Positions 1 through 12,212 of a stretch of 64,000 bases of DNA are shown here, piece after piece; within the stretch, counting starts at the first letter, position 1; each line of letters opens with the position of its first letter. The notes below the pieces were generated by a model. That model did not search any database. It was given only the letters and a program-made list of their open reading frames with translations, and was not told where the DNA came from. A program made the translations under genes and the position numbers. Source of the DNA: Agelas oroides (lineage: Eukaryota > Porifera > Demospongiae > Agelasida > Agelasidae); contig OX422197.1 of NCBI GenBank assembly GCA_949130485.1, positions 4,990,693-5,054,692 of the forward strand, in the 5' to 3' direction.

Positions 1-966
1 TTTAACAAGATTGAAGAGTCTGCAAATCGGTAGAAGTTTCTGTACAGTAAGCCAATTTGTTTTCTGGTTTTCTTGCAAATATTAGCGATGTGAAGGGACC
101 AAGAGAGATCAGGTGTTAAAGTGACTCCAAGGTATTTATGGTGATGAGCTCTGGTAAGGGAGTGAGTGTCACCAACACATAAATCTGATGTAGGCATAGT
201 CGGCAGATGTTTTCTAGAAAAAACAATGTAGCAGCATTTGGCGAGGTTCAGTACCAGATGATTGTCAGCCACCCAATTACAAATGGTTGTGATGTCATCT
301 TGTAGCAAACTGTAATCTGTGGGGTTCCTGATTATCTTCCATATGGCGATATCATCAGCATACATGGTGATGCTGCTGTACAATACTGGATTAGCGACTT
401 TGTCAATATAAACTAGGAAGAGCAGAGGGCCAAGCACAGAACCTTGGGGGACACCAGATATGACATGTAGAGGGCTAGATTGGACTCCCCCCAGGACAAC
501 AGCTTGTGATCTGTCAAGCAAGTAACTGCCAATCCATCTTAGGATACAAGGATTGACCTGTAGTTCTGCAAGCTTTTGCAGGAGTGGCGGTGAGGGACCT
601 TATCAAAGGCTTTGCATAAGTCAAAAAATACAGAGCAGACCTCGTCACCAGAGTCAAGGGCTGCTTGGCAGTTGTGGGTGAAGGAGAGTAAGGCTGTAGT
701 AGTGGATCTACCAGCAGTAAATCCCCACTGATGTTGGGATAGGGGTGACACAGAGTTAAGATGTAGTAGTAGGAGATTATGAATATGTTTCTCTAATAGT
801 TGCTTATCACTGTGAGAATTGATATTGGTCTGTAATTGGCTGGGTCTTTGGAGCAACCAGACTTGGGAATGGGGACAACTCTCGCAAATTTCCAGTCAGT
901 GGGTAACATGCCTGTAATTATGGATTTGTTGAAGAGGTCAGACAGACTTTTGGATATACTAGAGGC
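1..966 (-). pseudogene. LINE (non-LTR retrotransposon) reverse transcriptase fragment
   Basis: Reads on the minus strand as the RT domain of a non-LTR retrotransposon. From high to low coordinate one meets an RT opening motif (NYRPISIL, near 840-860), the block FDLCKAFDKVPH (near 590-640), GVPQGSVLGPLLFLVYID (near 400-460) and the catalytic YADD box (near 345-362), then the thumb region towards base 1. The frame shifts at least twice (near 800 and near 590), so it is dead. The 5' side ends abruptly at the minisatellite and the 3' side runs off the window. A 3' piece of a similar element lies at 11290-11935. The clade (CR1/jockey-like) is a guess. Confidence 0.85.
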
Positions 967-2148
967 CGTTGCTTGGCTCTACTTGGCTCTACTGCACTCT
1001 ACAATGACTCTACTTGGCTCCACTTGACTCTACTACATTCTACCATGGCTCCACTTGACTTTACTACACTCTACCATGGCTCTACTTGGCTCTACTACAC
1101 TCTACAGTGACTCTACTTGGCTCCACTTTACTCTACTACATTCTACCATGGCTCTACTTGGTTCTACTACAACCTACCATGGCTCTACTACATTCTACCA
1201 TGGGTCTCCTTGGCTCATGCACATGACTCTACTACATTCCACCACTCTACTTGACTCCACTGGACTCTACTACACCCTAGTATGGCTCTACTTGGCTCTA
1301 CATGACTCTACTACACTCTACAATGGGTCTACTTGGCTCTACTTGGTTGTACTACACTGTACCATGGCTCTACTACATTCTATACCATTACTCTACTTGA
1401 CTCTACTACACTCTACCATGACTCTACGTGGCTCCACTTGACTCTACTACATTCTACCATGGCTCTACTTGGTTCTACTACTCTCTATACCATGGCTCTA
1501 CTACATTCTACCATGGCTCTACTTGACTCTACATGACTACTACATTCCACCATAGCTCTACTTGACTCTACTTGACTCTACTACATTCTACCATTGATCT
1601 ACTTGGCTCCAGTTGACTCTACTACACTCTACCATGGCTCTACTTGGCTCTATAGTACACTCTCCCATGGCTCTACTTGACTCTACATGACTCTACTACA
1701 CTCTACCATGGCTCTACTTGGCTCTACTTGACTCTACATGACTACTACATTCCACCATCGCTCTACTTGACTCTACTTGACTCTACTACATTCTACCATT
1801 GATCTACTTGGCTCTACTTGTCTCCCTAGTATACTCTATGCTGGTTCTGCTTTGCTCTGCTTGACTCTACTACACTCTACCATGGCTCTACTACATTCTG
1901 TCATGATTCTAGTTGGCTCCAGTTGACTCTATACTACATTCTACCATGGCTCAACATGACTCTACTGCACTCTACCATGACACTAATTGGCTCCACTTGA
2001 CTCTACTACATTCTAACATGGCTCTACATGGCTCTACTACACTCTACTACATTCTACCATGGCTCTACTTGACTGTAAATCACTCTACTACATTCCACCA
2101 TTGCTCTTCTTGACTCTATGTGACGCTACTGCACCCTACCAATGCTCT
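967..2148 (+). repeat. Minisatellite block 1, CTCTACTTG / CTCTACCATGG units
   Basis: A higher-order array built from short related units such as GGCTCTACTTGGCTCTAC, TACACTCTACCATGG and TACATTCTACCATGG, diverged by point changes. Reading frames through it give only LYHGSTWLY-type low-complexity peptides and no start or domain I would trust, so I call it non-coding. It abuts the LINE fragment. Confidence 0.9.
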
Positions 2149-3575
2149 GCAGATTCAAATAGAGTCAAGTAGAGCCATGGTGGAATGTAGTAGAGTCATG
2201 TTGAGACAAGTACAGCCATGGTATATATATAGAGTGTAGTAGAACCAAGTAGAGCCATGGTAGAATGTAGTAGAGTCAAGTGGAGCTAGCCAAATACAGT
2301 CATGGTAGAGTGAAGTAGAGTCAAGTAGAGTCAAGTAGAGTCATGGTAGAATGTAGTAGAGCCAGGTTAGAGTGTAGTAGAACCAAGTAGAGCGAAGTAG
2401 AGCCATCGTAGAGTGTAGTAGAGTCATGTAGAGTCAAGCAGAACCTTAGTAGAATGTATAGCTATGGTAGAGTGTAGTAGAGCGAAGTATAGCCAAGTAT
2501 ACAGCCACAGTAGAGTACGTATAGTAGAGTCAAGTAGAGCCAAGTAGAGCCATGGCAGAGTGTACTAGAGTGATGTAGAGGCAAGTACAGCCATGGTAGA
2601 ATGTAGTAGAGTCGTGCAGAGTCAAGTAGAGGAATGGTAGAATGTTGTACAGGCAAGTAGAGCCAAGTAGAGCCAAGTAGAGGCATGGTAGAATGTTGTA
2701 CAGGCAAGTAGAGCAAAGTAGAGCCATGGTAGAGTGTAGTATAGAGTCAAGTAGAGCCAAGTAGAGCCATGGTAGAGTGTACTAGAGCTAAGTAGAGCCA
2801 TGGTAGAGTGTAGTATAGAGTCAAGTAGAGCCAAGTAGAGCCATGGTAGAGTGTACTAGAGCTAAGTAGAGCCATGGTAGAGTGTAGTAGAGTCAACTGG
2901 AGCCAAGTAGAGCCATGGTAGAGTATAGTAGAGTCAAGTTGTGTCAAGTAGACCCATGGTATAGAATGTAGTAGAGCCATGGTAGAGTGTAATAAAGTCA
3001 TGTAGAGCCATGGTAGAATGTAGTAGAGTGATGTAGAGTCAAGTATAGCCTTGGTAGAATGTAGTAGAGCCATGGTAGAGTGTAGTAGAGTCAAGTAGAG
3101 TCAAGTAGAGACATGTTAGAGTGTAGTAGAGTCAAGTAGAGTCAAGAAGAGCAATGGTAGGATGTAATAGAGTGATGTATAGAGTCAAGTAGAGGCATGG
3201 CAGAATGTAGTATAGAGTCCAGGAAGTGTGTATAGTAGAACCAAGTAGAGCTACGGTAAAATGTAGTAGAGTCATGTGGAGCCAAGTAGAGTCATGGTAG
3301 AGCATTGTAGTGTCAAGTAGGGTCAAGTAGAGTCATGGTATAGAATGTAGTAGAGCCATGGTAGAGTGTACGTAGTAGAGCCAAGTAGAGCCATCGTAGG
3401 GTGTAGTAGAGTCAAGTAGAGCCAAGTAGAGCCATGGTAGAATGTAGTAGAGTCAACTGGAGCCAAGTAGAGCCATGGTATAGAGTATAGTAGAGTCAAG
3501 TTGTGTCAAGTAGACCCATGGTAGAATGTAGTAGAGCCATGGTAGAGTGTAATAAAGTCATGTAGAGCATGGTAC
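2149..3575 (-). repeat. Minisatellite block 2, inverted orientation
   Basis: Same repeat units on the opposite strand (GTAGAGTCAAGTAGAGCC, CATGGTAGAATGTAGTAGAG). This block is a diverged reverse complement of about 4880-5957. Rare landmarks recur in inverted order, for example the GGAGCTAGCC variant (near 2285 and 5828) and the CCAGGAAGTGTGTATAG variant (near 3215 and 5070). Its left edge also matches 3733-3760 inverted. Within the block about 120 bp near 2888-3010 are duplicated at about 3448-3570. The right edge is a palindromic junction around CATGGTACATG near 3570-3580. Confidence 0.85.
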
Positions 3576-6056
3576 ATGGCTCTACTTGGCTCTGCTTGAC
3601 TCTACTTCACTCTACCATGACTGTACTTGGCTAGCTCCACTTGACTCTACTACATTCTACCATGGCTCTACTTGGTTCTACTACACTCTACCATGGCTGT
3701 ACTTGTCTCGACATGACTGTACTACATTCCACCATGGCTCTACTTGACTCTATTTGAATCTGCTACACACTACCATGGCTCTACTTTGCTCTACTTGACT
3801 CTACTGCACTCTATCGTTGCTGCCCTGCATTCTACCATGGCTCTACTTGGCACTACTTGGCCCTACTACATTCCACCATGGCTCTACTTTGCTCTACTTG
3901 ACTCTCCTACACTCTACCATGACTCTACTTGACTCCACTTGACTCTACTACATTCTACCATGGCTCTACTTGACTCTACTACGTACACTCTACGATGGCT
4001 CTACTTGGCTCTACTTGGTTCTACTACACTCTACCATTGCTCTACTACATTCTAACAAGGCTCTACTTGACTTTACATCATTCTACTACATTAGACCATA
4101 GCTCTTCTTGACTCTACTCAACTCTACTACTCCCTACCATGGCTCTACTTGACTCTACTTGACTCTACTACACTCTACCATGGCTCTACGTGGCTCTACT
4201 TGACTCAGCTACAATCTCCCATGGCTCTACTTTGCTGTACTTGGCTCTACTATACTCTACCATGGCTCTACTACATTCTACCATGGCTCTTCTTGACTCT
4301 ATTTGCCTCTACTGCACGCTACCATGACTCTACATGCCTCCACATGATTCTACTACACTCTACAATGGGTCTATTTGGTTGTGCTACACACTACCATGGC
4401 TCTACTACATTCTATCAGGCTGTACTTGGTTCTACTTGGCTCTACTACACTCTACCATGGCTCTACTACATTTTACCATGACTCTATACGTGATTCTACT
4501 TGACTCTACTACACTCTACCATGACTCTGCTATGCTCCACATGACTCCACTACATTCTCTGATGGCCCTATGTATACTTGGTTCTACTACACTCTTCCAT
4601 GGATCTACTACATTCCACCATGGCTCTACTTGACTCTACTACACTCTACTACACCCTACCATGGCTCTACTTTGCTGTACGTGACTCTCCTACACTCTAC
4701 GTACCATGGCTCTACTTGGCTCTACTTTGCTCTACTATACTCTATCATTGCTCTTCTACATTCTACCATGGCTCTACTTCCCTCTACATGACTCTACTAC
4801 ACTCTTCCATGGTTCTACTTGTCTCTAGTACACACTACCATGGACCTGCTACATTCTGCCATGGCTCTATACTTGGCTCTACTTGACTCTTGTACACCCT
4901 GTATACGATGGCTCTACTTGGCTCTACTACATACACTCTACCATGGCTCTACTACATTCTACCATGACTCTACTTGACCCTATACTTGACTCTACAACGC
5001 TCTACCATGACTCTACTTGGCTCCACATGACTCTACTACATTTTACCGTAGCTCTACTTGGTTCTACTATACACACTTCCTGGACTCTATACTACATTCT
5101 GTCATGCCTCTACTTGACTCTATACATCACTCTATTACATCCTACCATTGTTCTTCTTGACTCTACTTGACTCTACTACACTCTAACATGTCTCTACTTG
5201 ACTCTACTTGACTCTACTACACTCTACCATGGCTCTACTACATTCTACCATGGGTCTACTTGACACAACTTGACTCTACTATACTCTACCATGGCTCTAC
5301 TTGGCTCCAGTTGACTCTACTACACTCTACCATGGCTCTACTTAGCTCTAGTACACTCTACCATGGCTCTATACTTGGCTCTACTTGACTCTACTACACT
5401 CTACCATGGCTCTACTTTGCTCTACTTGCCTGTACAACATTCTACCATGCCTCTACTTGGCTCTACTTGCCTGTACAGCATTCTACCATTCCTCTACTTG
5501 ACTCTGCACGACTCTACTACATTCTACCATGACTGTACTTGCCTCCGTACATCACTCTACTACACTCTGCCATGGCTCTACTTGGCTCTACTTGACTCTA
5601 CTATACGTACTCTACTGTGGCTGTACTTGGCTATACTTCGCTCTACTACACTCTATCATGGCTATACTACATTCTACTAAGGTTCTGCTTGACTCTACAT
5701 GACTCTACTACACTCTACGATGGCTCTACTTCGCTCTACTTGGTTCTACTACACTCTAACCTGGCTCTGCTACATTCTACCATGACTCTACTTGACTCTA
5801 CTTCACTCTACCATGACTGTACTTGGCTAGCTCCACTTGACTCTACTACATTCTACCATGGCTCTACTTGGTTCTACTACACTCTACCATGGCTGTACTT
5901 GTCTCGACATGACTCTACTACATTCCACCATGGCTCTACTTGACTCTGTTTGAATCTGCTACACACTACCATGGCTCTACTTTGCTCTACTTGACTCTAC
6001 TGCACTCTACGATGGCTCTACTTGGCTCTACTTGACTCTACTACACTCTACCATGT
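3576..6056 (+). repeat. Minisatellite block 3, forward orientation
   Basis: Forward CTCTACTTG/CTCTACCATGG units again. It contains two copies of one segment, 3585-3760 and about 5790-5957, which share the GGCTAGCTCC and TTTGAATCTGC variants. About 4880-5957 is the inverted partner of block 2. No gene is visible. Confidence 0.88.
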
Positions 6057-6424
6057 AGTTTTGAATGTTTTTTGAAGCATTGATTCACTTTTCTGTCTTG
6101 AAATGTTCTTGCAGAGAGTTGTGAACCTTTTTGGTAGTTTTGAACGTTTTTTGAAGCATGCATTCACTGTTCTATACTTAAATGTTTTGTGGCCGGATGA
6201 TGTATACACTTTTGGTACTAACTTCGGTGATTCTTAGGGTTAGAATATTTCATATGCTTTCTTCAGCTACTAGCATCATCCACAGCTGAATGCATGAACC
6301 ATCGATGAACCGCATCTCCCTGAAACTAGGCATTTCAGTGATCAGTTATTTTGGTTCACGTGATATATCACAACACCTATAGCCCAGCCCTAAGAATGTG
6401 TTCTCAAATCATGCATTGTATCGT
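6057..6424. other. Unique spacer between repeat blocks
   Basis: About 370 bp with no minisatellite units. It starts with an imperfect direct duplication of about 60 bp: TAGTTTTGAATGTTTTTTGA near 6057 and TAGTTTTGAACGTTTTTTGA near 6136. No ORF or RNA gene is seen. Confidence 0.6.
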
Positions 6425-7142
6425 ATACTCAACCATGGCTGTACATGACTTTACTTGACTCCATGCACTACATTCTACTAATTAGGTCTATTGTTCTACT
6501 TGACTCCACTACACTCTACCATGGCTCTACTTGATTCTACCATGGCTCTTCTTCACCAACTGTACTCTACCATGGCTTTACGCACTCTACTTGACTGTAC
6601 TACTCTCTACCATGGCTGTACTTGACTCTACTATAGTCTAATATGTCTCTACTTGTTTCTATACTTGACTCTACTATACTATACCATGGCTCTACTTGTA
6701 CTGACTCTACTACACTCTACCATGGCTCTAATTGACTCTGACTATACTCTATACCATGGCTATACTTGACCCTACACTGCACTTTACCATGGCTCTAATT
6801 GACTCTGACTATACTCTATACCATGGCTATACTTGACCCTACACTGCACTTTACCATGGCTCTAATTGACTCTGACTATACTCTATACCATGGCTATACT
6901 TGACCCTACACTGCACTTTACCATGGTTTTCTTGACTCTACTATACTCTACCATGGCTTTACTTGTCACTACTACACTCTAACATGGCTTTACTTATCTC
7001 TACTACACTCTAACTAAATGGCTCCATTTGACTCTACTATATCCTCTACCATGTCTCTACTTCACACTACCGTGGCCGTATACTTGACTCTGTACCACGC
7101 TCGACAATGGCTTTACTTGACTTTACTACACTCTACCATGGC
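6425..7142 (+). repeat. Degenerate minisatellite tail with a 67-bp triplication
   Basis: Diverged units of the same family resume. A cleaner 67-bp unit occurs three times in tandem with starts at 6724, 6791 and 6858 (GGCTCTAATTGACTCTGAC...). The three copies look identical, which marks a recent local expansion inside otherwise old repeat. Confidence 0.85.
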
Positions 7143-7543
7143 TGGAATTTTAACAGTGATAATTCAATGCAAAGTTCCTATAATATACTAAGAAATTAGG
7201 AAGAATGTCTAGGATCCCAGTGTGCGTATGTCGTGCAGCTGTGAAATTTGTAAAAAATTTCAAGTAGCATCTTTGATTCAAAGGACAGTATTACACAAAA
7301 TGTTAAATGCACAATCAACGTTTACACTAAAGTAATGGTACAAATTGCTTTCTTAAAGCATGACATTGTGTGCATATAGCTGACAACTGCACAAACAGGA
7401 GCTAGTGAAGTACACAAAGGAAATGCTGTGCATGTGAATGAAATTGGTTTAGCTAGCCTTAGTGGCTATGATTATAGAATAAAACAGAAGCAAAAACAAA
7501 GTTAAATGAATATAAGTGACAGTTGATATTTGGTACAGAACTG
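7143..7543. other. AT-rich 3' flank of the first T-box gene
   Basis: Unique AT-rich sequence between the minisatellite and the T-box stop codon, probably 3' UTR and downstream flank. No ORF or repeat is seen. Confidence 0.5.
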
Positions 7544-10090
7544 TTAGTCCATTGGACCTTCTAACTTTGCTTCTACCTTTGGTGATACGGCCAGTGGGCT
7601 GATAGGAACATTATGATGGCTTGGTACTGAAAGTTTGAATGAAGAGGGAGACTGGAAATGTCCGTACCCCACAGGGGAATGAGATATGTAGTTGCCATAC
7701 CAGTTTGTCTGCATCTGGCTTGAAACTGATACGACATTTGTGTTAATGCCTGTATTAGGAGGAGGCTTGAGCTGTTCACTATCACTAATTGGCCCTGGAA
7801 ACTGATAAACAGTTTGGTGGATGGTAGAAGGGTACATATTTGGGGAGTAGACGAGTGGAGAGATGGGAGGAGAATCTTGCATTGACAGTCTGGAGGTGTT
7901 CCATAGCAGCTGGCGGTGGTCTGGGATGGGTCTGACACCAGGAGATGGGAGTGTACCTGCACAAGAAAGTTATGATAAGTATAGTTATGGAGTATTTATA
8001 TGCAGTGATTGATACCTGTGGGTAGGTATACAGTACACACAACAGGATTGGATGATCAGATACAGGTCTGATCCTTGTAAGTCTTTCAACCTACCTAGGA
8101 TCGGAGTGGAGCCCTGCTGCTTGTAGCTGGCTGGTGGGGTATCCCAGTTACCGAATGCATTGGAGAAATGAGGCAGAGGAGAGTGGCCAGGTAGTTGAAC
8201 TCCAGGACTGGGCATTCCTGGCTGCAGTGGGACTGTGTGTATACATATGTTTGTGGTGTGTAACACTTAAACATAGCAAATGCAGCACTAAAACCAAAGT
8301 CTACTTTTGATCTTTATTCAGTCATGTTTAGTTCACTGCTGCATATCAAAACAGGACATGAGCCCACCGATGTACTGCCAACTTTAATGGTGCTAATACA
8401 CACTGTACGATTTCACATGGTGAATTCACAGCAAGATAGGAAACATACCTTGTCCCTCAAAGTTGAACCCCGGATAGGGAGAAAGGAGTGGTGAGGGGGA
8501 GGGGGAGAACATCCCCATCATTCCACATCCATAGCTGAAATTGGGTTGAAGAAGCAAAAAAAAGTCATATGGATGCACAAAAGTTGCCCACAAAGTCATG
8601 ATTGTAGAGCACTAAATGCTGATTGATAGTGACTCAATCATTATATGAAAGGATGAAACTATAGGCACAAGTGAGCACTCAATATCCATTCGTCTGCATG
8701 ACCTGCCATTACCTTGCGTTAGTACATGTAGTCTCAGCCAATTATATGAAGTTTGCTGATGTAATGAGAATTACATTATCAAAGGCTTACAATTCAGGAT
8801 CACTGGGGTTGTCACGAAATGCTTTGGCGAAAGGGTTATTGTCAATCTTCAGCTGGGTTACCTAGATAATGAAATGTACAGTATTCACTATAAATATTAG
8901 CCAAGTAGATAAGATACACTTTATATTTGGGTTGGTGTGTGGGAATATTTGATGCACATGTTAAAGTAATATCACAACAAATGGAACACCTGAAGCAGAA
9001 TCTGCAGAAATATCTTCAACCGCTCAGTATTTAGGACAGTATCACACGCGATGAATACATACACATACTCACCTTATCATTCTGGTATGCTGTGACTGCA
9101 ATGAAGCAGCACTCATGGAAATCCTGGGAGTGTACAACCACTAAATTCTTCTTTGAAAGGTGCTTGGAGATCACAATCCTTGGGAGATATCTATGCATGG
9201 AATTCAAGGTGACCTGCAAAGGGGATATGTCACTTAAACACCTATCATATTAGTAAGGTGTAAATTGGCTGCTAATTACATAGTTGCAAACCCTTGCTAT
9301 TAAGCCTGCTAAAAGTGTAATCACAACTTCCTAAGAGCAGGGATAGTCCCCATGTGGTTCTCCTACACAAAAAGTCCACTTAATTTTATGCAAAAGAGCG
9401 TTCACTTACATTTCCATGCTTGTTGTTCCTGTTGTTGGTGACTTTGATTTTCTTGAAGGAGATTTTGCTGGCCATCCAGTGCTTGCCACTGGAGGGTGAG
9501 TCAGGGTGGATGTACTTCATCATCTCTTCGCTGTGAGCATCAGCCTTTCCCACCACAGTCCACTTGGAGTTAAGGAACTTGTAACGATGATTGTCAGCTA
9601 GGTTGAACTCCATCGTGATGGTGTACTTGCTGTCTGCTTGTAGACCAACCAGTGAGACCACAATCCCAGGGAACATCCGCCTGTTTGTGGAATGCAGATA
9701 AAATACAAACATTAAACTACAAAATATTTTCTCTCCACAACGTATATTATCATGCCACATGTGGTGTAGATACATTATGTGATTGTATACATAACATACT
9801 CACCTTCCACATTTTGTGATGATCATCTCTGTGCCCACCTCGTAGAACTGATGCCACAAATCTGCGCTCTCAAGCGTCGCGGTAATCTTGGAATTACGCA
9901 CGGCAGCAGCGTGTTCCTCCTGCCCTGGAGACTTTGACGTCGATTGGAGAAGGCTAGAACGCTTTTCTGCTTCGCAGTCAAACGCATTGTTTTCCTCGTT
10001 CGCACTTGGACTAGATGGCAAGCTCGAGCTATCCCAGCTCGTGTTTTCTACTCTTTGCACCTCGTTTAGCGCCGGAGATACTTGGTCCAT
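7544..10090 (-). CDS. T-box transcription factor A (7 exons, 468 aa)
   Basis: Sequence-specific nuclear transcription factor. Exons on the minus strand: 10090-9804, 9680-9410, 9213-9073, 8861-8791, 8534-8449, 8232-8095, 7956-7544. All have AG/GT borders and join in phase to 468 aa. The T-box spans about residues 73-250: DLWHQFYEVGTEMIITK, RRMFP, DNHRYKFLNSKW, YIHPDSP, HWMASKISFKKIKVTNN, LNSMHRYLPRI, FIAVTAYQNDK and VTQLKIDNNPFAKAFRD, which are hallmarks of DNA-contact and dimer elements. The tail is rich in Pro/Ser/Tyr/Gln, as in transactivation regions. The start is the ATG at 10090; a longer reading would need TTG. The LNSMHRY and QLKIDNNPFAK wording resembles the Tbx1/2/4/5 side more than Brachyury, but the subfamily is not settled. 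It is divergent from a second T-box gene, with intron 1 in the same place and an exon 2 of the same length (271 nt). Confidence 0.93.
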
Positions 10091-10196
10091 TTCCCGTTGA
10101 GGCGAAGAAGTTGTATGCAAAATTAAACACCAAAAAGCGTCAAAAAGTTTTCAGACAGAAACGTATGCAACAGCTTGGAAATGCTAAAAGCAACAA

Positions 10197-10218
10197 CTGA
10201 ACACCTGGAGGTGTAAAA
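10197..10218. promoter_or_regulatory. Candidate palindromic T-box binding site upstream of T-box gene A
   Basis: The motif AACACCTGGAGGTGTAA lies about 110 bp upstream of the T-box A start codon. Its two halves, ACACCT and AGGTGT, are inverted around GG. The known Brachyury palindrome is TCACACCT/AGGTGTGA with no spacer, so this is a T-site-like pair with 2 bp inserted. It could serve auto- or cross-regulation; that is inference. CACCTG is also an E-box. Confidence 0.4.
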
Positions 10219-10388
10219 AAATGTAAACTAGCAAAAGGTGGGCGGAGCTCTTTCGGTGCTGCACTGCGCATGTGCAGCCGGTGAAACGTACATGTAGTGC
10301 GCTACAGTTTCCCTGTGTTCATGTTTTGTTTACGTGCATGCGTGTGTGTGAACTACACTGCTACATGTGTGCTATAATAATCCTCTAC

Positions 10389-10396
10389 TGACGTCA
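10389..10396. promoter_or_regulatory. CRE-like TGACGTCA palindrome
   Basis: A perfect CREB/ATF consensus octamer about 300 bp upstream of T-box gene A. It is a single 8-bp match, so function is speculative. Confidence 0.25.
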
Positions 10397-10427
10397 CTGA
10401 TTTATTTTTCAATGGATGACAATAATT

Positions 10428-10485
10428 GGCACACTGCAGTAGCTACACATAAAATTATTTTATGTGTAGCTACTGGAGTGTGGCA
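10428..10485. repeat. 58-bp near-perfect palindrome
   Basis: The arms GCAGTAGCTACACATAAAA and TTTTATGTGTAGCTACTG are separated by only a few bases, and the flanks GGCACACT / GGAGTGTGG extend the pairing. It could fold into a cruciform or hairpin and is probably a tiny fold-back element. Confidence 0.7.
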
Positions 10486-11289
10486 AATCATGCAGTACTG
10501 AATTACCATCGTCAAATAGACATTTGAATTAAAGTACCAAAATTTCCTTGAGTTACTCATGGGAAGTATTTATGCAAAACACGCCACCGGTTACTCATGG
10601 GGAGGAATTATGCAAAACACACCACTAGTTATTCATGGGAGGAATTATAAAACATACCACCAGTTACTCATTTATGGAAAACATGTTTTGCATAAATCCT
10701 TCATTATATACAACCTTTACACTATCTTCATGGGAAGGATGCAAAAGTCACAAAGAGAATATACCTAATCATTCCTTTGTAATTAACTCTGAATCTCATC
10801 ACTATTTGCAGGTGTACTGTTTGTGTATGTTCCACATCATTTATGACTTTTGCATAAATCCTTCCCAAGTATATAGTTCTCCATGTTTCCTTCCTGGGAA
10901 GGATTTATGCAAAGGTACAATGTATGTACTATAAATTCCATCCATGCTAGCTGCCATGTGTTGTGCTTAAAAGATTGATCATTGCACTGAGGTGTTCTGT
11001 CTTGCTGCGATTGTTCTTCCAGTCCACAGGATTAGTGTCTGCTGGACAATCATTCTCTATCAATGAACAATTTTTATGGAGCATGTGCATGTGTGTGATT
11101 GCTTCCATCATTCTGCCATTAATACTTATATTATGCAAGAACTCTAGACATTTTCAGTCAGCATAAGACTTTGTGACTATAGAAGTTGCCATCACACAAT
11201 CCTGAACTGTCTACATTGATGGATTTTTTTAACATTTTTTTTTATATAAAAGTTTATGCCAAATAGCAAGGGATACATAAAATAGCAGA

Positions 11290-11932
11290 GCTAATGTGTA
11301 ATATGCATCCATACATGTGATCTAAAATGTGGTACGTAACTATTAGACACAAGTGAGACTGGAAGTGTGTTCCATATAGAAACTGTACGAGGGACAGAAC
11401 GAGTTACAGAAGTAGTTAGTGCGGGCGAAAGGTCTATAAAACAAAAAGGGTCTGTTAGTACTTTGAGTTCTACCTGAGTAAGTATTAAAAATGCCAGAGG
11501 GAAAATTAAATAGTCCGTGCACAATTTTGAACATGGTGCAGAGGTCAAGGTAGAGTCTGCGTTCAGACAGTTCAGCGATGTTAAATGACTGGAGCAATTG
11601 GGAATAGGCCTGATCCCAGCGTTTGGAGCACATTCTGAGGGCAAATTTCTGGACATTCTCTAGTGTGTTGATGTAGGGGTTCCATACTGGGCTGGCATAC
11701 TCTAAGTGGGGGCGTACCAGGGATACATACAGTTGGAGTAGGATCTGCGGCTCTGCATATTGGTAGTATTTTCTGTACAGTAGTCCCAGCAGTTTGGATG
11801 GAGAAACCTTTCAACAGATGAATATCATGACCAAGTGCTTGACCTAATCTTGTGACTTCAGCATCTGAACAACCTACATTAAGCCTTCCTTGAGGGTTTC
11901 CCTGGCAGCCTGGGTGATCAGCTTTCAAATTT
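11290..11932 (-). pseudogene. 3' fragment of a LINE reverse transcriptase
   Basis: Minus-strand frames give SLVRPHLEYASPVWNPYI and, after a frame change, the RT C-terminal signature with RRLYLDLCTMFKIVHGL, typical of non-LTR elements. Several stops and shifts show decay. It resembles the continuation of the element at 1-966, so both may belong to one family. It lies inside the long-TIR transposon. Confidence 0.8.
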
Positions 11933-12028
11933 TAGCCTCATTCCCAGGCCTCCTTCGGCTTTTATTGCTCTTCAGCTTGCATTCATACTGAAGAACAAAA
12001 GAATGGAGGAGGCCTGGGAATGAGGCTA
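11933..12028. mobile_element. TAGCCTC-type MITE, 96 bp
   Basis: The termini TAGCCTCATTCCCAGGCCTCC and its inverse ending GGCCTGGGAATGAGGCTA flank a short middle. Flanks are TTCAAATTT (11924-11932) and TTCAAATTA (12029-12037), 8 of 9 matching, which looks like a 9-bp target-site duplication. Confidence 0.85.
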
Positions 12029-12152
12029 TTCAAATTAGAAAAGGTTCTGCTATATAAATGCTAATGAAGTTCCTTGTCAGTGGCCAGGATTTTTGGCTTA
12101 GTAAACAAAGCTTGTTCCCAGGCTATGTTGTTACCTGACATGGCACTACACC

Positions 12153-12158
12153 TAGCAA

Positions 12159-12208
<50 letters not shown>

Positions 12209-12212
12209 ACAT
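12153..12212. repeat. (CA)n microsatellite
   Basis: An interrupted CACACA run with CAAACA interruptions, inside the long-TIR element. Confidence 0.9.

Noticed and set aside
1055..5943. Many ORFs of 60-130 codons with LYHGSTWLY-type peptides on both strands
   Set aside because: They are readings of the minisatellite; most begin at non-ATG codons, have no domain, and change frame with unit indels.
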